A stretch of DNA of 64,000 nt from Ectothiorhodospira haloalkaliphila ATCC 51935. Its GTDB lineage: Bacteria; Pseudomonadota; Gammaproteobacteria; Ectothiorhodospirales; Ectothiorhodospiraceae. The notes under the pieces are model-generated. The model saw nothing but the letters and a program-made list of their open reading frames with translations, did no database searches and was not told the origin of the DNA. The position numbers and the translations under genes are program-made. The stretch lies in the NCBI RefSeq assembly GCF_000633935.1, contig NZ_KK214998.1, forward strand, positions 1,637,613 through 1,701,612, written 5' to 3'. Below are positions 34,204-43,052 of the stretch, piece by piece. The stretch's first letter is position 1, and each line of letters begins with the position of its first letter.

Positions 34204-34258
34204 GCCGCCGCTTCTCCCCTCATCCCCGGCCCTTCTCCCCCGAGGGGAGAAGGGGGTC
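34204..34258. repeat. GC-rich hairpin repeat, copy 2 (overlaps moeB 3' end)
   Basis: A 10-bp perfect stem, CCTTCTCCCC / GGGGAGAAGG, with a 3-base loop (34231-34253) is preceded by CTTCTCCCCTCATCCCC. Read on the opposite strand, it is the same element as that at 6250-6339. It separates the convergent gatB and moeB, and it also encodes the last residues of moeB. Confidence 0.6.
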
Positions 34259-35005
34259 TTGGACCTTTGATCCACATATCGGGCACCCCGGGTCCTTCGG
34301 CACCCGGATGCTGCGCCACTCCATGCCCATGGCATCCAGTAGCAGCAAACGCCCCCTCAGCGTCGGCAACCCCACCAGCCACTTGAGGGCCTCGGTGGCC
34401 TGCAGGGTGCCCATCACCCCGGGCAGGCTGGCCAGAACACCCGTCTCCGAACAGGTCTCTCCCGTCTCCTCGCCCTCACCGTACAGACACTGATAGCAGG
34501 GGCTGTCGGGATTGCCCGGCTCAAACACCGTGATCTGCCCCTCCATGCGGATCACCGCAGCGGAAACCAGCGGTGTGCCCGTGGCCACACTGGCCCGGTT
34601 GACGGTGAAACGCGTGGCGAAGTTATCCGTGCAGTCCATGACCAGGTCGGCCTCGCGCACGGCATCCTCCAGCGCCGCCCCCTCCAGGGCCTGGTCGATG
34701 CAGTGGATACGCACCGTGGGATTGATGCCCTCCAGGGTCTGACGGGCCGAGTGCACCTTGGGCTGGCCGATACGGTCGCTGGTGTGGATGATCTGGCGCT
34801 GCAGGTTGGACAGGTCCACCGTGTCGAAATCCACCAGGGTGAGCTGGCCCACGCCGGCGGCCGCCAGATACATGGCCACCGGACTGCCCAGCCCACCCAG
34901 GCCGATGATCAGGACGTGAGCGGCAGCCAGGCGCTCCTGTCCCTCGATGCTCACCTGGGGCAGGAGGATCTGGCGGCTGTAGCGCAGCAGGGCCTGATCA
35001 TCCAT
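34220..35005 (-). CDS. moeB: Molybdopterin-synthase adenylyltransferase / ThiF-type E1-like enzyme
   Basis: This 261-residue E1-like enzyme adenylates the C-terminal Gly-Gly of a small sulfur carrier (MoaD or ThiS). The nucleotide loop is VLIIGLGGLGSPVAMYLAAAGVG (near residue 31). Asp of DLVMDCTDNF lies near 125. The zinc Cys pairs are CYQC (near 170) and CPIC near the C-terminus. The final residues (DPLLPSGEKGRG) are encoded by the hairpin repeat, so they look like a recently added tail. MoeB and ThiF are hard to separate; the length and absence of thi genes favour MoeB. It is 5 bases after lipA. Confidence 0.85.
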   Translation of the reverse strand: MDDQALLRYSRQILLPQVSIEGQERLAAAHVLIIGLGGLGSPVAMYLAAAGVGQLTLVDFDTVDLSNLQRQIIHTSDRIGQPKVHSARQTLEGINPTVRIHCIDQALEGAALEDAVREADLVMDCTDNFATRFTVNRASVATGTPLVSAAVIRMEGQITVFEPGNPDSPCYQCLYGEGEETGETCSETGVLASLPGVMGTLQATEALKWLVGLPTLRGRLLLLDAMGMEWRSIRVPKDPGCPICGSKVQDPLLPSGEKGRG

Positions 35006-35010
35006 GGCGC

Positions 35011-35976
35011 TCAGTCCTGCTTCCGGGCATAGGCGGCCGCCTGCTGGTCGGCGTGGTAGGAGGAGCGCACCATGGGGCCGCTGGCCACCTGGCGGAAGCC
35101 CAGGTCATAGGCCACCTGGGCCAGGTGCTCGAATTCCTCGGGGGTGACGAACCGGCTTACCGGCAGATGATGCCGTGAGGGCTGCAGGTACTGCCCCAGG
35201 GTGAGCATCTCGCAATCGTGTTCCCGAAGGTCCCTGAGGGTGGCCTCCACCTCATCCATTTCCTCCCCCAGGCCCAGCATCAGGCCCGACTTGGTGGGGA
35301 TGTGGGGATGGCGCGCCTTGAAGGCCCGCAACAGCTCCAGCGACCAGGCATAGTCGGCCCCGGGGCGGGCCTGGCGATACAGCCGGGGCACTGTCTCCAG
35401 GTTGTGATTGAACACATCGGGCAGACCCTTCTCCAGGGTGTCCAGGGCCAGATCCATGCGGCCACGAAAATCCGGGACCAGTACCTCGATGCGGATATTC
35501 GGGCTCAACGCGCGGGTGCGCACCGTGCACTCCACGAAGTGACCGGCGCCGCCATCGCGCAGGTCGTCCCGGTCCACCGAGGTGATCACCACATAGCGCA
35601 GGCCCATGGCCTGGACCGTGCGGGCCAGGTTTTCCGGCTCCTCCGGATCCAGCGGGTTGGGCCGGCCGTGGGCCACATCGCAGAACGGGCAGCGACGGGT
35701 GCAGATATCGCCCATGATGATGAAAGTGGCCGTGCCGTGGCCGAAGCATTCGCCCAGATTGGGGCAGGCGGCCTCCTCGCAGACCGTGTGCAGATGGCTG
35801 TCGCGCAGCACTCGCTTGAGGCGCTGCACCTCCGGGCTGCCCTGGGCGCGGGCACGGATCCACGCGGGTTTGCGTGGCGGACGCTCGGTGGGGGTGATCT
35901 TCACGGGGATGCGGGCCACCTTGTCGGCGGCGCGCAGCTTCTCGCCCCGAACGGGGCGCTTGGTGGTGTCGTTCAT
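35011..35976 (-). CDS. lipA: Lipoyl synthase
   Basis: This 321-residue radical-SAM enzyme inserts two sulfurs into protein-bound octanoyl groups. The auxiliary cluster motif [12 protein letters not shown] (CX4CX5C) is near residue 63 and the radical-SAM motif CTRRCPFC near residue 92. The conserved C-terminal Ser lies in [11 protein letters not shown]. The usual partner lipB is not adjacent. moeB follows after 5 bases, suggesting co-transcription. Confidence 0.96.
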   Translation of the reverse strand: MNDTTKRPVRGEKLRAADKVARIPVKITPTERPPRKPAWIRARAQGSPEVQRLKRVLRDSHLHTVCEEAACPNLGECFGHGTATFIIMGDICTRRCPFCDVAHGRPNPLDPEEPENLARTVQAMGLRYVVITSVDRDDLRDGGAGHFVECTVRTRALSPNIRIEVLVPDFRGRMDLALDTLEKGLPDVFNHNLETVPRLYRQARPGADYAWSLELLRAFKARHPHIPTKSGLMLGLGEEMDEVEATLRDLREHDCEMLTLGQYLQPSRHHLPVSRFVTPEEFEHLAQVAYDLGFRQVASGPMVRSSYHADQQAAAYARKQD

Positions 35977-36090
35977 GGGGGAATCCTGTGCCGTGCCCGG
36001 GCCTTGGTGTGTTTGTGGCCGGGCTTTGATGCCTCATTCTAACAGCCCATGCGCAAGGCGCGGGCATGCCCCCGGGTGGCGTGGGGGGAT

Positions 36091-37335
36091 TCAGGCCGGG
36101 GACGGGCTCTTGAGCATGTCCATCACCTGACGGATCTCCTGCTCTGCCTCTTCAAACAGATCCAGCTTCATTTCATCGTTGGGGGGCTCCAGGCCCAGCT
36201 TCCGGTAGGCAGGCACCTGGTCATAGCGCGGAGCCTCGGCCATGGGCCATCCCTTGCGTGGATGCGTGAGCGCATAGAGATGTGCCACCAGCACCACATC
36301 GCAATAGTCTGGTGGGGCGCTGCCATTGCGTTCGAATTGATTGACCTCTCTCACCACGGTGCTCACATCCGGGCCCAGGCCCCAATCGTTGATCACCAGT
36401 TCCCCCACCAATGGGTGCAGGCGTTTGAGGATCGCGTCGATCTCGTGATCCTCCATTGTGGGGTGATTCTGGCCCAGGTAGTCCAGCAACGGCACCATGC
36501 CCACCTGGTGCAGCAGGCCGGCCAGCAGGGCATGCTCCGGGTCAAAGCGGGTGCCGTGGCGTGCCAGCACGAAGCTCAGGGCCGACACCCTCACGCTGCG
36601 ATCCCACAGTTCCAGCATGCGTCGCTGAAACCCCCGTACCGAGGTCTTGAAGACCTGTTTCATGGCGATACTGATGACCAGTTGACGGGTTGCAGCATGC
36701 CCCAGGCGGGTGATGGCGTCGCGGACATTGTGCACTGGTGCCGCGCCCCCATAGAGTGCGCTATTGGCCGCCTTGACGAGCCCACCGGTGACCGCCATGT
36801 CCATCTGCACGATGCGGGACAGGCGGGTGGAATCCATCCTGGGGTCGTTGATGGCGGACTGGATCCTGGTGGCCACTTCCGGTAGCGCCGGCAGGGTCAG
36901 CTGGCCTGTGATGATGCGCTGATAGAGGCTGGAGAAGATCTCGCTTTCCACGTCGCTGAGGGTGGTTTCCTCAATCTCGTAACCGGCCTCACTCTGCTGC
37001 TGGCTCAGGGTATCGAACAGGTTGCGATCCACCCGCAGTACCTGGCATTGCGACAGGGCGACGGCATATTCCTGGAGGCGGCTGGCCCCGAAGATGGGTT
37101 GCTGGGCCCGCCGACTGAACGCTTCCACGACCAGTGGTTGTCCGTCGGAGAAGAGGCTCATCTTGCCGTCCAGCAGGTAGAGCATCCAGCGGGCCTGGTC
37201 CCCGGCCTGTATCCTCGAGCCGGTCTTCAAGGGCAGTTTCTGGGTCTTCCTGGCCAGTTGTTCCAGGGCGGCCGGCCCCAATTCGTTCAGATAGGCCAGT
37301 TTCTCGAGTGTGGCGGTATCGACTGCATCAACCAT
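36091..37335 (-). CDS. HDOD-domain signalling protein (second of a tandem pair)
   Basis: This 414-residue protein has an N-terminal cyclic-nucleotide-binding-like sensor (residues 10-115; GSRIQAGDQARWMLYLLDGKM). An HDOD domain follows (residues 140-340; LPALPEVATRIQSA, then LLAGLLHQVGMVPLLDYLG). HDOD proteins resemble HD hydrolases but lack a complete metal site; here LLHQ stands where HD would be. They act in output signalling for motility or stress. It overlaps its paralogue upstream by 8 bp, and the two share the layout throughout, so they arose by tandem duplication. Confidence 0.85.
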   Translation of the reverse strand: MVDAVDTATLEKLAYLNELGPAALEQLARKTQKLPLKTGSRIQAGDQARWMLYLLDGKMSLFSDGQPLVVEAFSRRAQQPIFGASRLQEYAVALSQCQVLRVDRNLFDTLSQQQSEAGYEIEETTLSDVESEIFSSLYQRIITGQLTLPALPEVATRIQSAINDPRMDSTRLSRIVQMDMAVTGGLVKAANSALYGGAAPVHNVRDAITRLGHAATRQLVISIAMKQVFKTSVRGFQRRMLELWDRSVRVSALSFVLARHGTRFDPEHALLAGLLHQVGMVPLLDYLGQNHPTMEDHEIDAILKRLHPLVGELVINDWGLGPDVSTVVREVNQFERNGSAPPDYCDVVLVAHLYALTHPRKGWPMAEAPRYDQVPAYRKLGLEPPNDEMKLDLFEEAEQEIRQVMDMLKSPSPA

Positions 37336-38551
37336 GGAGCACCTGCCGGATCATCTGCAATTCTCCCTCGGCCTCCTTGAGCACCTCCAGGTTCAGGTTC
37401 TCGTCCAGGGGGCCGAGTTCCAGTTTGGCGAAGGCGGGCACTTCATCGGTGCGCGGCAGGGCCTGGCCCTTGGGGGTATCACGCAGCGCGAATAGCTGAG
37501 AGACGATCACCAGGTCGCAATAGTCGGCCTTGGGCCCTTCATTCCGCATCCACTGATCGGCCTGTTCCACCACGGCGATGAGTTCGTCATCCATGCCCCA
37601 GTAATTCATCACCAGCACGCCCGCCAGGGCATTGAGCTTGTTGACGGCCTCTTCCATGGCTTCGGGGCCCAGTTCCAGACGGTTCTTGCCGATGAAGTTC
37701 AGGATGGGGACGGCACCAATGCGATGCATCAGTCCGGCCAGCAGGGCCCGATCCGGATCGAAGCCCCGCAAGTGCCTGGCCAGCACATAGGCGATGGCCG
37801 AGACGTTCACACTGTGTTCCCACACCTGGTGAATGCGTTCCCGAACCAGGCTGGAGTCGCTCTGGAAGGTCTGGCGCATGGCCAGGTTGAAGGCCAGGGT
37901 CTTGGTGGTATTGAAGCCCAGTCGGACCACGGCGTCCCGGATGTTGCTGATCTGCTTGGCCGTGCGATACAGGGGGCTGTTGGTGGCGTGGAGCAGGGCG
38001 CCTGCCACGGCCGGATCCATCTGCACCACCTGAGTGATCTCGTTCACGCCCACATTGGGGTCGTCGGCCATCTTCTGGATGCGCATGGCCACTTCAGGCA
38101 TGGGGGGTAATTCCAGCTTCTTCTGCGCGGTGGCCAGATAGAGCTGTTGCACGATGGCCCCTTCCTCCGCCGTCGCCTCGGTATCCACCACCTCGAAGCC
38201 AGAGGTGCGCTCCTGGTTGAGCAGGTCGGAAAATGCCTGCTTGTTCACCTTGAGCAGGGTGGAGGGCGCCTCGGCCAAGGCAAACTCCCCCTGCACGCGG
38301 TCGCTGAAGAGGGGCAGGCGCGCGCGATCCGAGCCCCCTTTCACCCGGGTGGGGTTGCCCCGGCAGACCAGGGATATCAGGCCATCCAGCAGGTAGATGG
38401 CGTTCTCCCGCTCATCGCTGGCATGCAGCTTGCGGCCTGCCGGGAGTCTGGTGGTCTCCACCTGTCCCAGCAGGCGCTTGAGCCCCGGTTCGGACAACTC
38501 CTTGATGGGCGTCAGTGCGCTCAGGTCCTTGACGTCAACGGCGGCGGGCAT
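37328..38551 (-). CDS. HDOD-domain signalling protein (first of a tandem pair)
   Basis: This 407-residue paralogue of the next gene has a sensor half (residues 15-120; GRKLHASDERENAIYLLDGLISL). The HDOD domain has LPPMPEVAMRIQKMADDPN, then RALLAGLMHRIGAVPILNFIG, where MHR replaces an HD motif. It is upstream and overlaps by 8 bp, so both are made together, perhaps as a heterodimer. It ends shortly before metY's downstream region on the same strand; a 72-bp gap separates it from metY. Confidence 0.85.
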   Translation of the reverse strand: MPAAVDVKDLSALTPIKELSEPGLKRLLGQVETTRLPAGRKLHASDERENAIYLLDGLISLVCRGNPTRVKGGSDRARLPLFSDRVQGEFALAEAPSTLLKVNKQAFSDLLNQERTSGFEVVDTEATAEEGAIVQQLYLATAQKKLELPPMPEVAMRIQKMADDPNVGVNEITQVVQMDPAVAGALLHATNSPLYRTAKQISNIRDAVVRLGFNTTKTLAFNLAMRQTFQSDSSLVRERIHQVWEHSVNVSAIAYVLARHLRGFDPDRALLAGLMHRIGAVPILNFIGKNRLELGPEAMEEAVNKLNALAGVLVMNYWGMDDELIAVVEQADQWMRNEGPKADYCDLVIVSQLFALRDTPKGQALPRTDEVPAFAKLELGPLDENLNLEVLKEAEGELQMIRQVLHG

Positions 38552-38623
38552 GGTGGGAGATCCTGATCTTCTTCATGGGCATGGGTCTGTCATGCGGGGC
38601 GCCCCAAGAGGCGGGCGGGGCAT

Positions 38624-39898
38624 TCAGCCAGCCGCCGCCAGGGCCTGATCCAGATCCTCAAGGATATCATCCACGTGCTCCAGTCCAATGGACAGACGCA
38701 CCATGTCCTCGGCCACGCCGGCCCGTTCCAGTTCTTCCGGGGACAACTGCCGGTGGGTGGTGGTGGCCGGGTGGCAGGCCAGGGTCTTGGCGTCGCCGAT
38801 GTTCACCAGGCGCACGGCCAGTTGCAGGGCGTCGATGAACCGGGCACCGGCCTCGCGGCCGCCGTTGATGCCGAAAGAGAGGATGCTGGCGGCGCGACCG
38901 TTCATGTATTTCTGCGCCAGGTGGTGATCCGGGTGATCCTCCAGGCCGGCGAAGCGCACCCAGTTCACCTTGGGGTGTTCCTTGAGGAACTGGGCCACCT
39001 TCAGGGCGTTGTCGCAATGGCGATCCATGCGCACCGGCAGGGTCTCGATGCCCTGCATGATCAAAAAGCTGTTGAAGGGGGACAGGGCGGCGCCCATGTT
39101 GCGCAGCGGCACCACCCGGGCGCGACCGATATAGGCGGCGGCCCCCAGGGCCTCGGTGTACACCACCCCATGATAGGACGGGTCGGGCTCGCACAGCCCC
39201 GGGAACTTGTCCTTGTGCTCCTCCCAGGGGAATTCCCCCGAGTCGACGATGGCGCCAGCAATGGTGGTGCCATGGCCGCCCATGTATTTGGTCAGTGCAT
39301 GCACCACGATGTCGGCCCCGAATTCGAAGGGACGGCACAGATACGGGGTGGGCACGGTGTTGTCGGCGATCAGCGGCACGCCATGCTCATGTGCCAGGTT
39401 GGCCAGGGCCTCGATGTCCGCCACGTTGCCCGCCGGGTTGCCGATGGTCTCGCAGAACACCGCCCGGGTGTTATCGTCCATCAGGGCGCGCATGCCGTCG
39501 ATGTCGCCAGGGGCAGCAAAGCGCACCTCGATGCCGTAACGGGGCAGGGTGTGGGCGAACAGGTTGTAGGTGCCGCCGTAGAGGGTGCTGGTGGTGACGA
39601 TGTTATGGCCCGCCTGGGCCAGGGTCATGATGGAATAGGTCACCGCCGCCATGCCCGAGGCCAGACCCAGGGCACCCACACCCTCCTCCAGTGCCGTGAG
39701 GCGCTTCTCCAGCACATCCGTGGTGGGATTCATGATGCGCGTGTAGATATTGCCCTGGACCTTCAGGTCGAACAGGTCGGCCCCATGCTGAGTGTCGTCA
39801 AAGGCGTAGGACGTGGTCTGGTAGATGGGGGTGGCCACGGCCTTGGTGGTGGGGTCGGGGCTGAAGCCGGCGTGAACGGCGAGGGTCTCGAATTTCAT
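38624..39898 (-). CDS. metY: O-acetylhomoserine sulfhydrylase (aminocarboxypropyltransferase)
   Basis: This 424-residue Cys/Met-metabolism PLP enzyme of the MetY type makes homocysteine directly from O-acetylhomoserine and sulfide. PLP-binding Lys is in VHALTKYMGGHGTTIAG (near residue 208). Other marks are the N-terminal FETLAVHAGFSPDPTTKAV, YTRIMNPTTDVLEKRL and the C-terminal HPATTTHRQL. The 420-residue length is typical of MetY rather than MetB or MetZ. It fits a methionine route that starts with an acetylated homoserine, whereas MetA in this window is of uncertain acyl specificity. Confidence 0.9.
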   Translation of the reverse strand: MKFETLAVHAGFSPDPTTKAVATPIYQTTSYAFDDTQHGADLFDLKVQGNIYTRIMNPTTDVLEKRLTALEEGVGALGLASGMAAVTYSIMTLAQAGHNIVTTSTLYGGTYNLFAHTLPRYGIEVRFAAPGDIDGMRALMDDNTRAVFCETIGNPAGNVADIEALANLAHEHGVPLIADNTVPTPYLCRPFEFGADIVVHALTKYMGGHGTTIAGAIVDSGEFPWEEHKDKFPGLCEPDPSYHGVVYTEALGAAAYIGRARVVPLRNMGAALSPFNSFLIMQGIETLPVRMDRHCDNALKVAQFLKEHPKVNWVRFAGLEDHPDHHLAQKYMNGRAASILSFGINGGREAGARFIDALQLAVRLVNIGDAKTLACHPATTTHRQLSPEELERAGVAEDMVRLSIGLEHVDDILEDLDQALAAAG

Positions 39899-39939
39899 CG
39901 TGTGATTCCGTGAAGGCTAGGAAGGCGGCGCCGGCATGA

Positions 39940-40182
39940 TCAGGAGGCGTTCGTGTCGGCTTCTTCCGGCGTGAAGGTACGTATGGACAAGGCGTGCAGC
40001 GCGCCACTGGTGATCTCGTTCATCACGGTGGCGTTGACCATCTGGTGGCGCTTGATGCGCGACTGGCCCGCAAAGGCCTCGCTGATCACCTGGGCCTCGA
40101 AATGGCCTTCGCTGCCGGTGACGGAGACCTGGGCATCGGGTAGACCCGTTTCAATGAGTGTCTTGACCTGATCGGGCGTCAT
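39940..40182 (-). CDS. ibaG: BolA-family protein (IbaG-like)
   Basis: This 80-residue BolA/IbaG protein has the pattern GHFEAQVISEAFAGQSRIKRHQMVNATVM, with the conserved His in the RHQMVN stretch that in BolA proteins ligates iron-sulfur clusters together with a monothiol glutaredoxin. It is short and of IbaG rather than full BolA type. It lies 41 bases upstream of metY on the same strand. Confidence 0.85.
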   Translation of the reverse strand: MTPDQVKTLIETGLPDAQVSVTGSEGHFEAQVISEAFAGQSRIKRHQMVNATVMNEITSGALHALSIRTFTPEEADTNAS

Positions 40183-40241
40183 GGGCTGTTTTCATGGTGT
40201 GAATTCGATGGGGTGATCATAGCGGATACCGGTGCCGCGCG

Positions 40242-41141
40242 TCATGGCGTGGCGCCCTGGTCATGGCCCGTAGGCCATGCGGAGGTGGGATGGGATGTGC
40301 CGGAGACATAAGCCTCGATGACCGGCATGTGCCGCTCCAGGGTGCGGCGCATGAGGGCAGACATCAGGTGTTTGCGGTCCACGTGTTCCACCCAGCCGAA
40401 GATGGACAGCCGCAAGTCTTCCAGGGTGTTCACGTTCACGTGGATGTCGTGGATCAGGCGCCGATACTCCAATGGCGTTGGGGCCGTGCCCAGGTCAGAA
40501 AAGATCTCCTTCAGGGCCTTGAGCATGGGGCCTGCCTGCGGGGGCAGGCCCAGGGCCGCCGGGGTGATCTCGGGGGGCTCGTCCACCTCCGGGTCCACCC
40601 AGATGCGAAAGCTCATCTGCTGCAGGGTGTGATACAGGGGCTCATCGGAGATGAGAAACACCAGCAGATTGCGGTGGTGGGCCTTGAGGGTGACATCACC
40701 GTAGTGCCAAAGCCCATGCTGGATGAACTCCGCCAGGCGCAGGTGCTCGGCAAAGGGCGCCCGGTGCAGACGATCCAGGATGAGCACAGCGGGTTCGCCC
40801 TCGCTCAGGGCGCAGGCCTCGCCCAGCACCCGGTCCACCGGGTCGATGGGCGGCTCGCCGGTGGCTTCTTCGTTCCAGTCCGGGATGATGCGCACAGGTT
40901 CGGGCGAGGGGGGCGGCATGTATTCGTGATACAGGATGTGCTCATACCCCAGGGTGTGCCCCAGGGCATGACCAAAGGCGGTGCGCCGCCGGCCCTGGGT
41001 GCCCTCGATGTTCAGGCAGCGCAGATGATCCACCCGGGCGGAGAGGAAACACTGAACCGGGTATTCATGATCCTCGTTGGCGACAAAGCCGTGCTCTGCC
41101 AGTCGCTGCCTGAAGGATTCCATCACCGAACGGCCTGTCAT
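40242..41141 (-). CDS. Hypothetical protein with degenerate AAA-like stretch
   Basis: I do not recognise this 299-residue protein. No signal peptide or membrane segment is visible. Residues 120-190 (AVLILDRLHRAPFAEHL, then RNLLVFLISDEPLYHTLQQM) look like a Walker-B strand and a sensor-1 strand of an AAA ATPase, but I see no Walker A. The last 20 residues are Pro/Ser/Thr-rich. The ATG at 41141 overlaps the patatin stop (ATGA), so it is coupled to the patatin gene. A second ATG at 41123 is an alternative start. A regulator or partner of the patatin is the simplest reading, but only an inference. Confidence 0.65.
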   Translation of the reverse strand: MTGRSVMESFRQRLAEHGFVANEDHEYPVQCFLSARVDHLRCLNIEGTQGRRRTAFGHALGHTLGYEHILYHEYMPPPSPEPVRIIPDWNEEATGEPPIDPVDRVLGEACALSEGEPAVLILDRLHRAPFAEHLRLAEFIQHGLWHYGDVTLKAHHRNLLVFLISDEPLYHTLQQMSFRIWVDPEVDEPPEITPAALGLPPQAGPMLKALKEIFSDLGTAPTPLEYRRLIHDIHVNVNTLEDLRLSIFGWVEHVDRKHLMSALMRRTLERHMPVIEAYVSGTSHPTSAWPTGHDQGATP

Positions 41142-42097
41142 CCCTGGGCCAGCCGCGCCTTCAGATCCTCACGCAAGGACTCGATGGCCGGGCGGGACTG
41201 CTCCAGGATGTCCTGGTAGCGATTGAACTCCATCACCCGCACATCGCGGATCTTGGGTGTGACCAGAAAATCCGGCGGCCGGTGGCGCATCTTTTCCTGC
41301 AGGATGGAGAACTGCATGATCTGGAAGGTGTTGAAGCTATTGTCGAAGTACGAGGGCGTGTCCATCTTTCCGTCCTCGTCGGGCTGGCGCGTGCCCAGCA
41401 CGTTCACGGCGATCACCAGGTCGCAATCATCCAGCAGCAGGTCGTAGGGCACCGGGTTGGTCAGGCCGCCATCCACCAGCACACGCCCGTTGTGGGCCAC
41501 CGGATGGAACAGCCCCGGCATGGCCATGCTGGCCTGAATGGCTGGCCACAACGGTCCCTCTTCGAACACTGCCTGGGAGCGGTCCCAGTAATCGGTGGCC
41601 ACCACCGTGAGGGGGATCTTCAACTCGTCGAAGGATTCCACCCCGGTGGCCTTGGCCAGATGCTCCACAAAGGCCTTTGAGCGCAGCAGGCCACCCTTGC
41701 CGCCGAATGGCTCGATGAATTCGATCCACCGGGTCCAGCTGCCGTTGAACAGGTCCTCGAACCAGTTGTTGTCTTCGTCGTCCAGGATGAGTGCTTCCAT
41801 CACCGCCCGTACCTCCTTCGCACTCATGCTGGAGGCATACAGCGAGCCCATGATGGCGCCGATGCTGGTCCCGGCAATTCGGTGAGGCCGCAGGCCCAGT
41901 TCCTCCAGCAACTCGAAGACCAGCACATGGGCCACCCCCCGAGCACCGCCACTGCCCAGTGCCAGGCCGATGCGCGGGGCATCGCCCGCGCCATGATCAC
42001 TGGCGGCCAGCGCGCCAACCGGCCCCAGCGCCGGCAGGAGGGAGCCCGCCAGCAGGGCTTTCAAGGCGCGACGTCTGACAGGATTGATTTCGTTCAT
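41138..42097 (-). CDS. Patatin-like phospholipase, probable Tat substrate
   Basis: This 319-residue patatin-fold acylhydrolase begins MNEINPVRRRALKALLAGSLLPALG, a twin-arginine-like signal peptide with RRR before the hydrophobic core. The oxyanion loop SGGARG and nucleophile GTSIG (near residues 55 and 85) and the dyad Asp in DGGLTNPVP (near 215) are intact. These enzymes cleave phospholipids or other esters. The start at 42097 is preferred; in-frame sequence farther upstream is not signal-like. A shorter gap to the divergent ElyC-like gene leaves 145 bases for both promoters. Confidence 0.85.
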   Translation of the reverse strand: MNEINPVRRRALKALLAGSLLPALGPVGALAASDHGAGDAPRIGLALGSGGARGVAHVLVFELLEELGLRPHRIAGTSIGAIMGSLYASSMSAKEVRAVMEALILDDEDNNWFEDLFNGSWTRWIEFIEPFGGKGGLLRSKAFVEHLAKATGVESFDELKIPLTVVATDYWDRSQAVFEEGPLWPAIQASMAMPGLFHPVAHNGRVLVDGGLTNPVPYDLLLDDCDLVIAVNVLGTRQPDEDGKMDTPSYFDNSFNTFQIMQFSILQEKMRHRPPDFLVTPKIRDVRVMEFNRYQDILEQSRPAIESLREDLKARLAQG

Positions 42098-42242
42098 CAG
42101 TTGTTGCTCGTATGTGTTGCAGTGCAGGGACATGACAACGCAGATTGCGCGTCGGTGCAATCCCATGGGTGAACATGGGTAAAGCCTGGGCAGCGCCGCG
42201 TTCATGTCCCGGATGTTGTCCGGATGTTGTAATGTTCGGAAC

Positions 42243-43001
42243 ATGACGACACTGGAACTGTTCATCATGCCGCCCGCCGGCGGGCTCATCCTGATCCTGC
42301 TGGGCCTGCTGCTCTGGCGCCGCCGGTTGGGGCGGCTGGCGATCTGGCTCGGACTGGGGGTGCTCTACGTGGCTTCACTGCCGGCCGTTTCCTACGCATT
42401 GATCCATGGGCTTGAAGCCCGGTCCGGTGCCGTGCCGCTGTCCGAAGCCGCTGCCAGTGACGCCCAGGCCATCGTCATCCTGGCCGGTGGCCGCCGCCCC
42501 AATGCTCCGGAGTATGGCGGCGAGGATACCGTGAACCGCTATTCCCTCAAGCGGGCCCGTTACGGGGCCTGGGTGTACCGTGAGACCGGATTGCCCATCC
42601 TGGTGAGCGGCGGGCGCGTGGGCGGTGATGAGCCCCTGAGTGAAGCGGAGCTGATCGTCAGCCTGCTGGAGAACGAATTCGGCGTACCCGTGCACTGGGT
42701 GGAGGATGAAAGCCGCAACACCTGCGAGAACGCCCTCTACAGCGCTCAGCGCCTGGCCGAGGAGGGTGTGACTCACGCCCTGCTGGTCACGCAGGCCCTA
42801 CACATCCCCCGCGCCCGCTGGTGCTTTGAAAAAACAGACCTTCAGATCACCGCCGTGCCCACCTTCGACCGTCAACCCGACCCTGACGAGTCTTTTGACT
42901 TGCGCGGATTCATTCCCCAGGCCAACGCCATGTCCCGCACCCGGTTTGCGTTGCATGAGTATCTGGGATTGGTGTGGTACCGATACTTCAAGTATCGCTG
43001 A
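42243..43001 (+). CDS. ElyC/YdcF-family (DUF218) membrane protein
   Basis: This 252-residue protein has two N-terminal membrane helices (residues 10-55; IMPPAGGLILILLGLLLW and IWLGLGVLYVASL). A periplasmic DUF218 domain follows: AIVILAGGRR near residue 80, RYGAWVYRETGLPILVSGG, ESRNTCENA, and VTQALHIPRARWCFE. ElyC affects envelope lipid carrier use in E. coli. ATG 42243 begins MTTLELFIMPP; an upstream in-frame ATG (42204) adds unsupported sequence. It is convergent with the radical-SAM gene amrS. Confidence 0.85.
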   Translation: MTTLELFIMPPAGGLILILLGLLLWRRRLGRLAIWLGLGVLYVASLPAVSYALIHGLEARSGAVPLSEAAASDAQAIVILAGGRRPNAPEYGGEDTVNRYSLKRARYGAWVYRETGLPILVSGGRVGGDEPLSEAELIVSLLENEFGVPVHWVEDESRNTCENALYSAQRLAEEGVTHALLVTQALHIPRARWCFEKTDLQITAVPTFDRQPDPDESFDLRGFIPQANAMSRTRFALHEYLGLVWYRYFKYR

Positions 43002-43052
43002 ATTCCACAGGGTGGGCAGATTTCAATTTGCCCCCATTTATCTTTCTTCACG

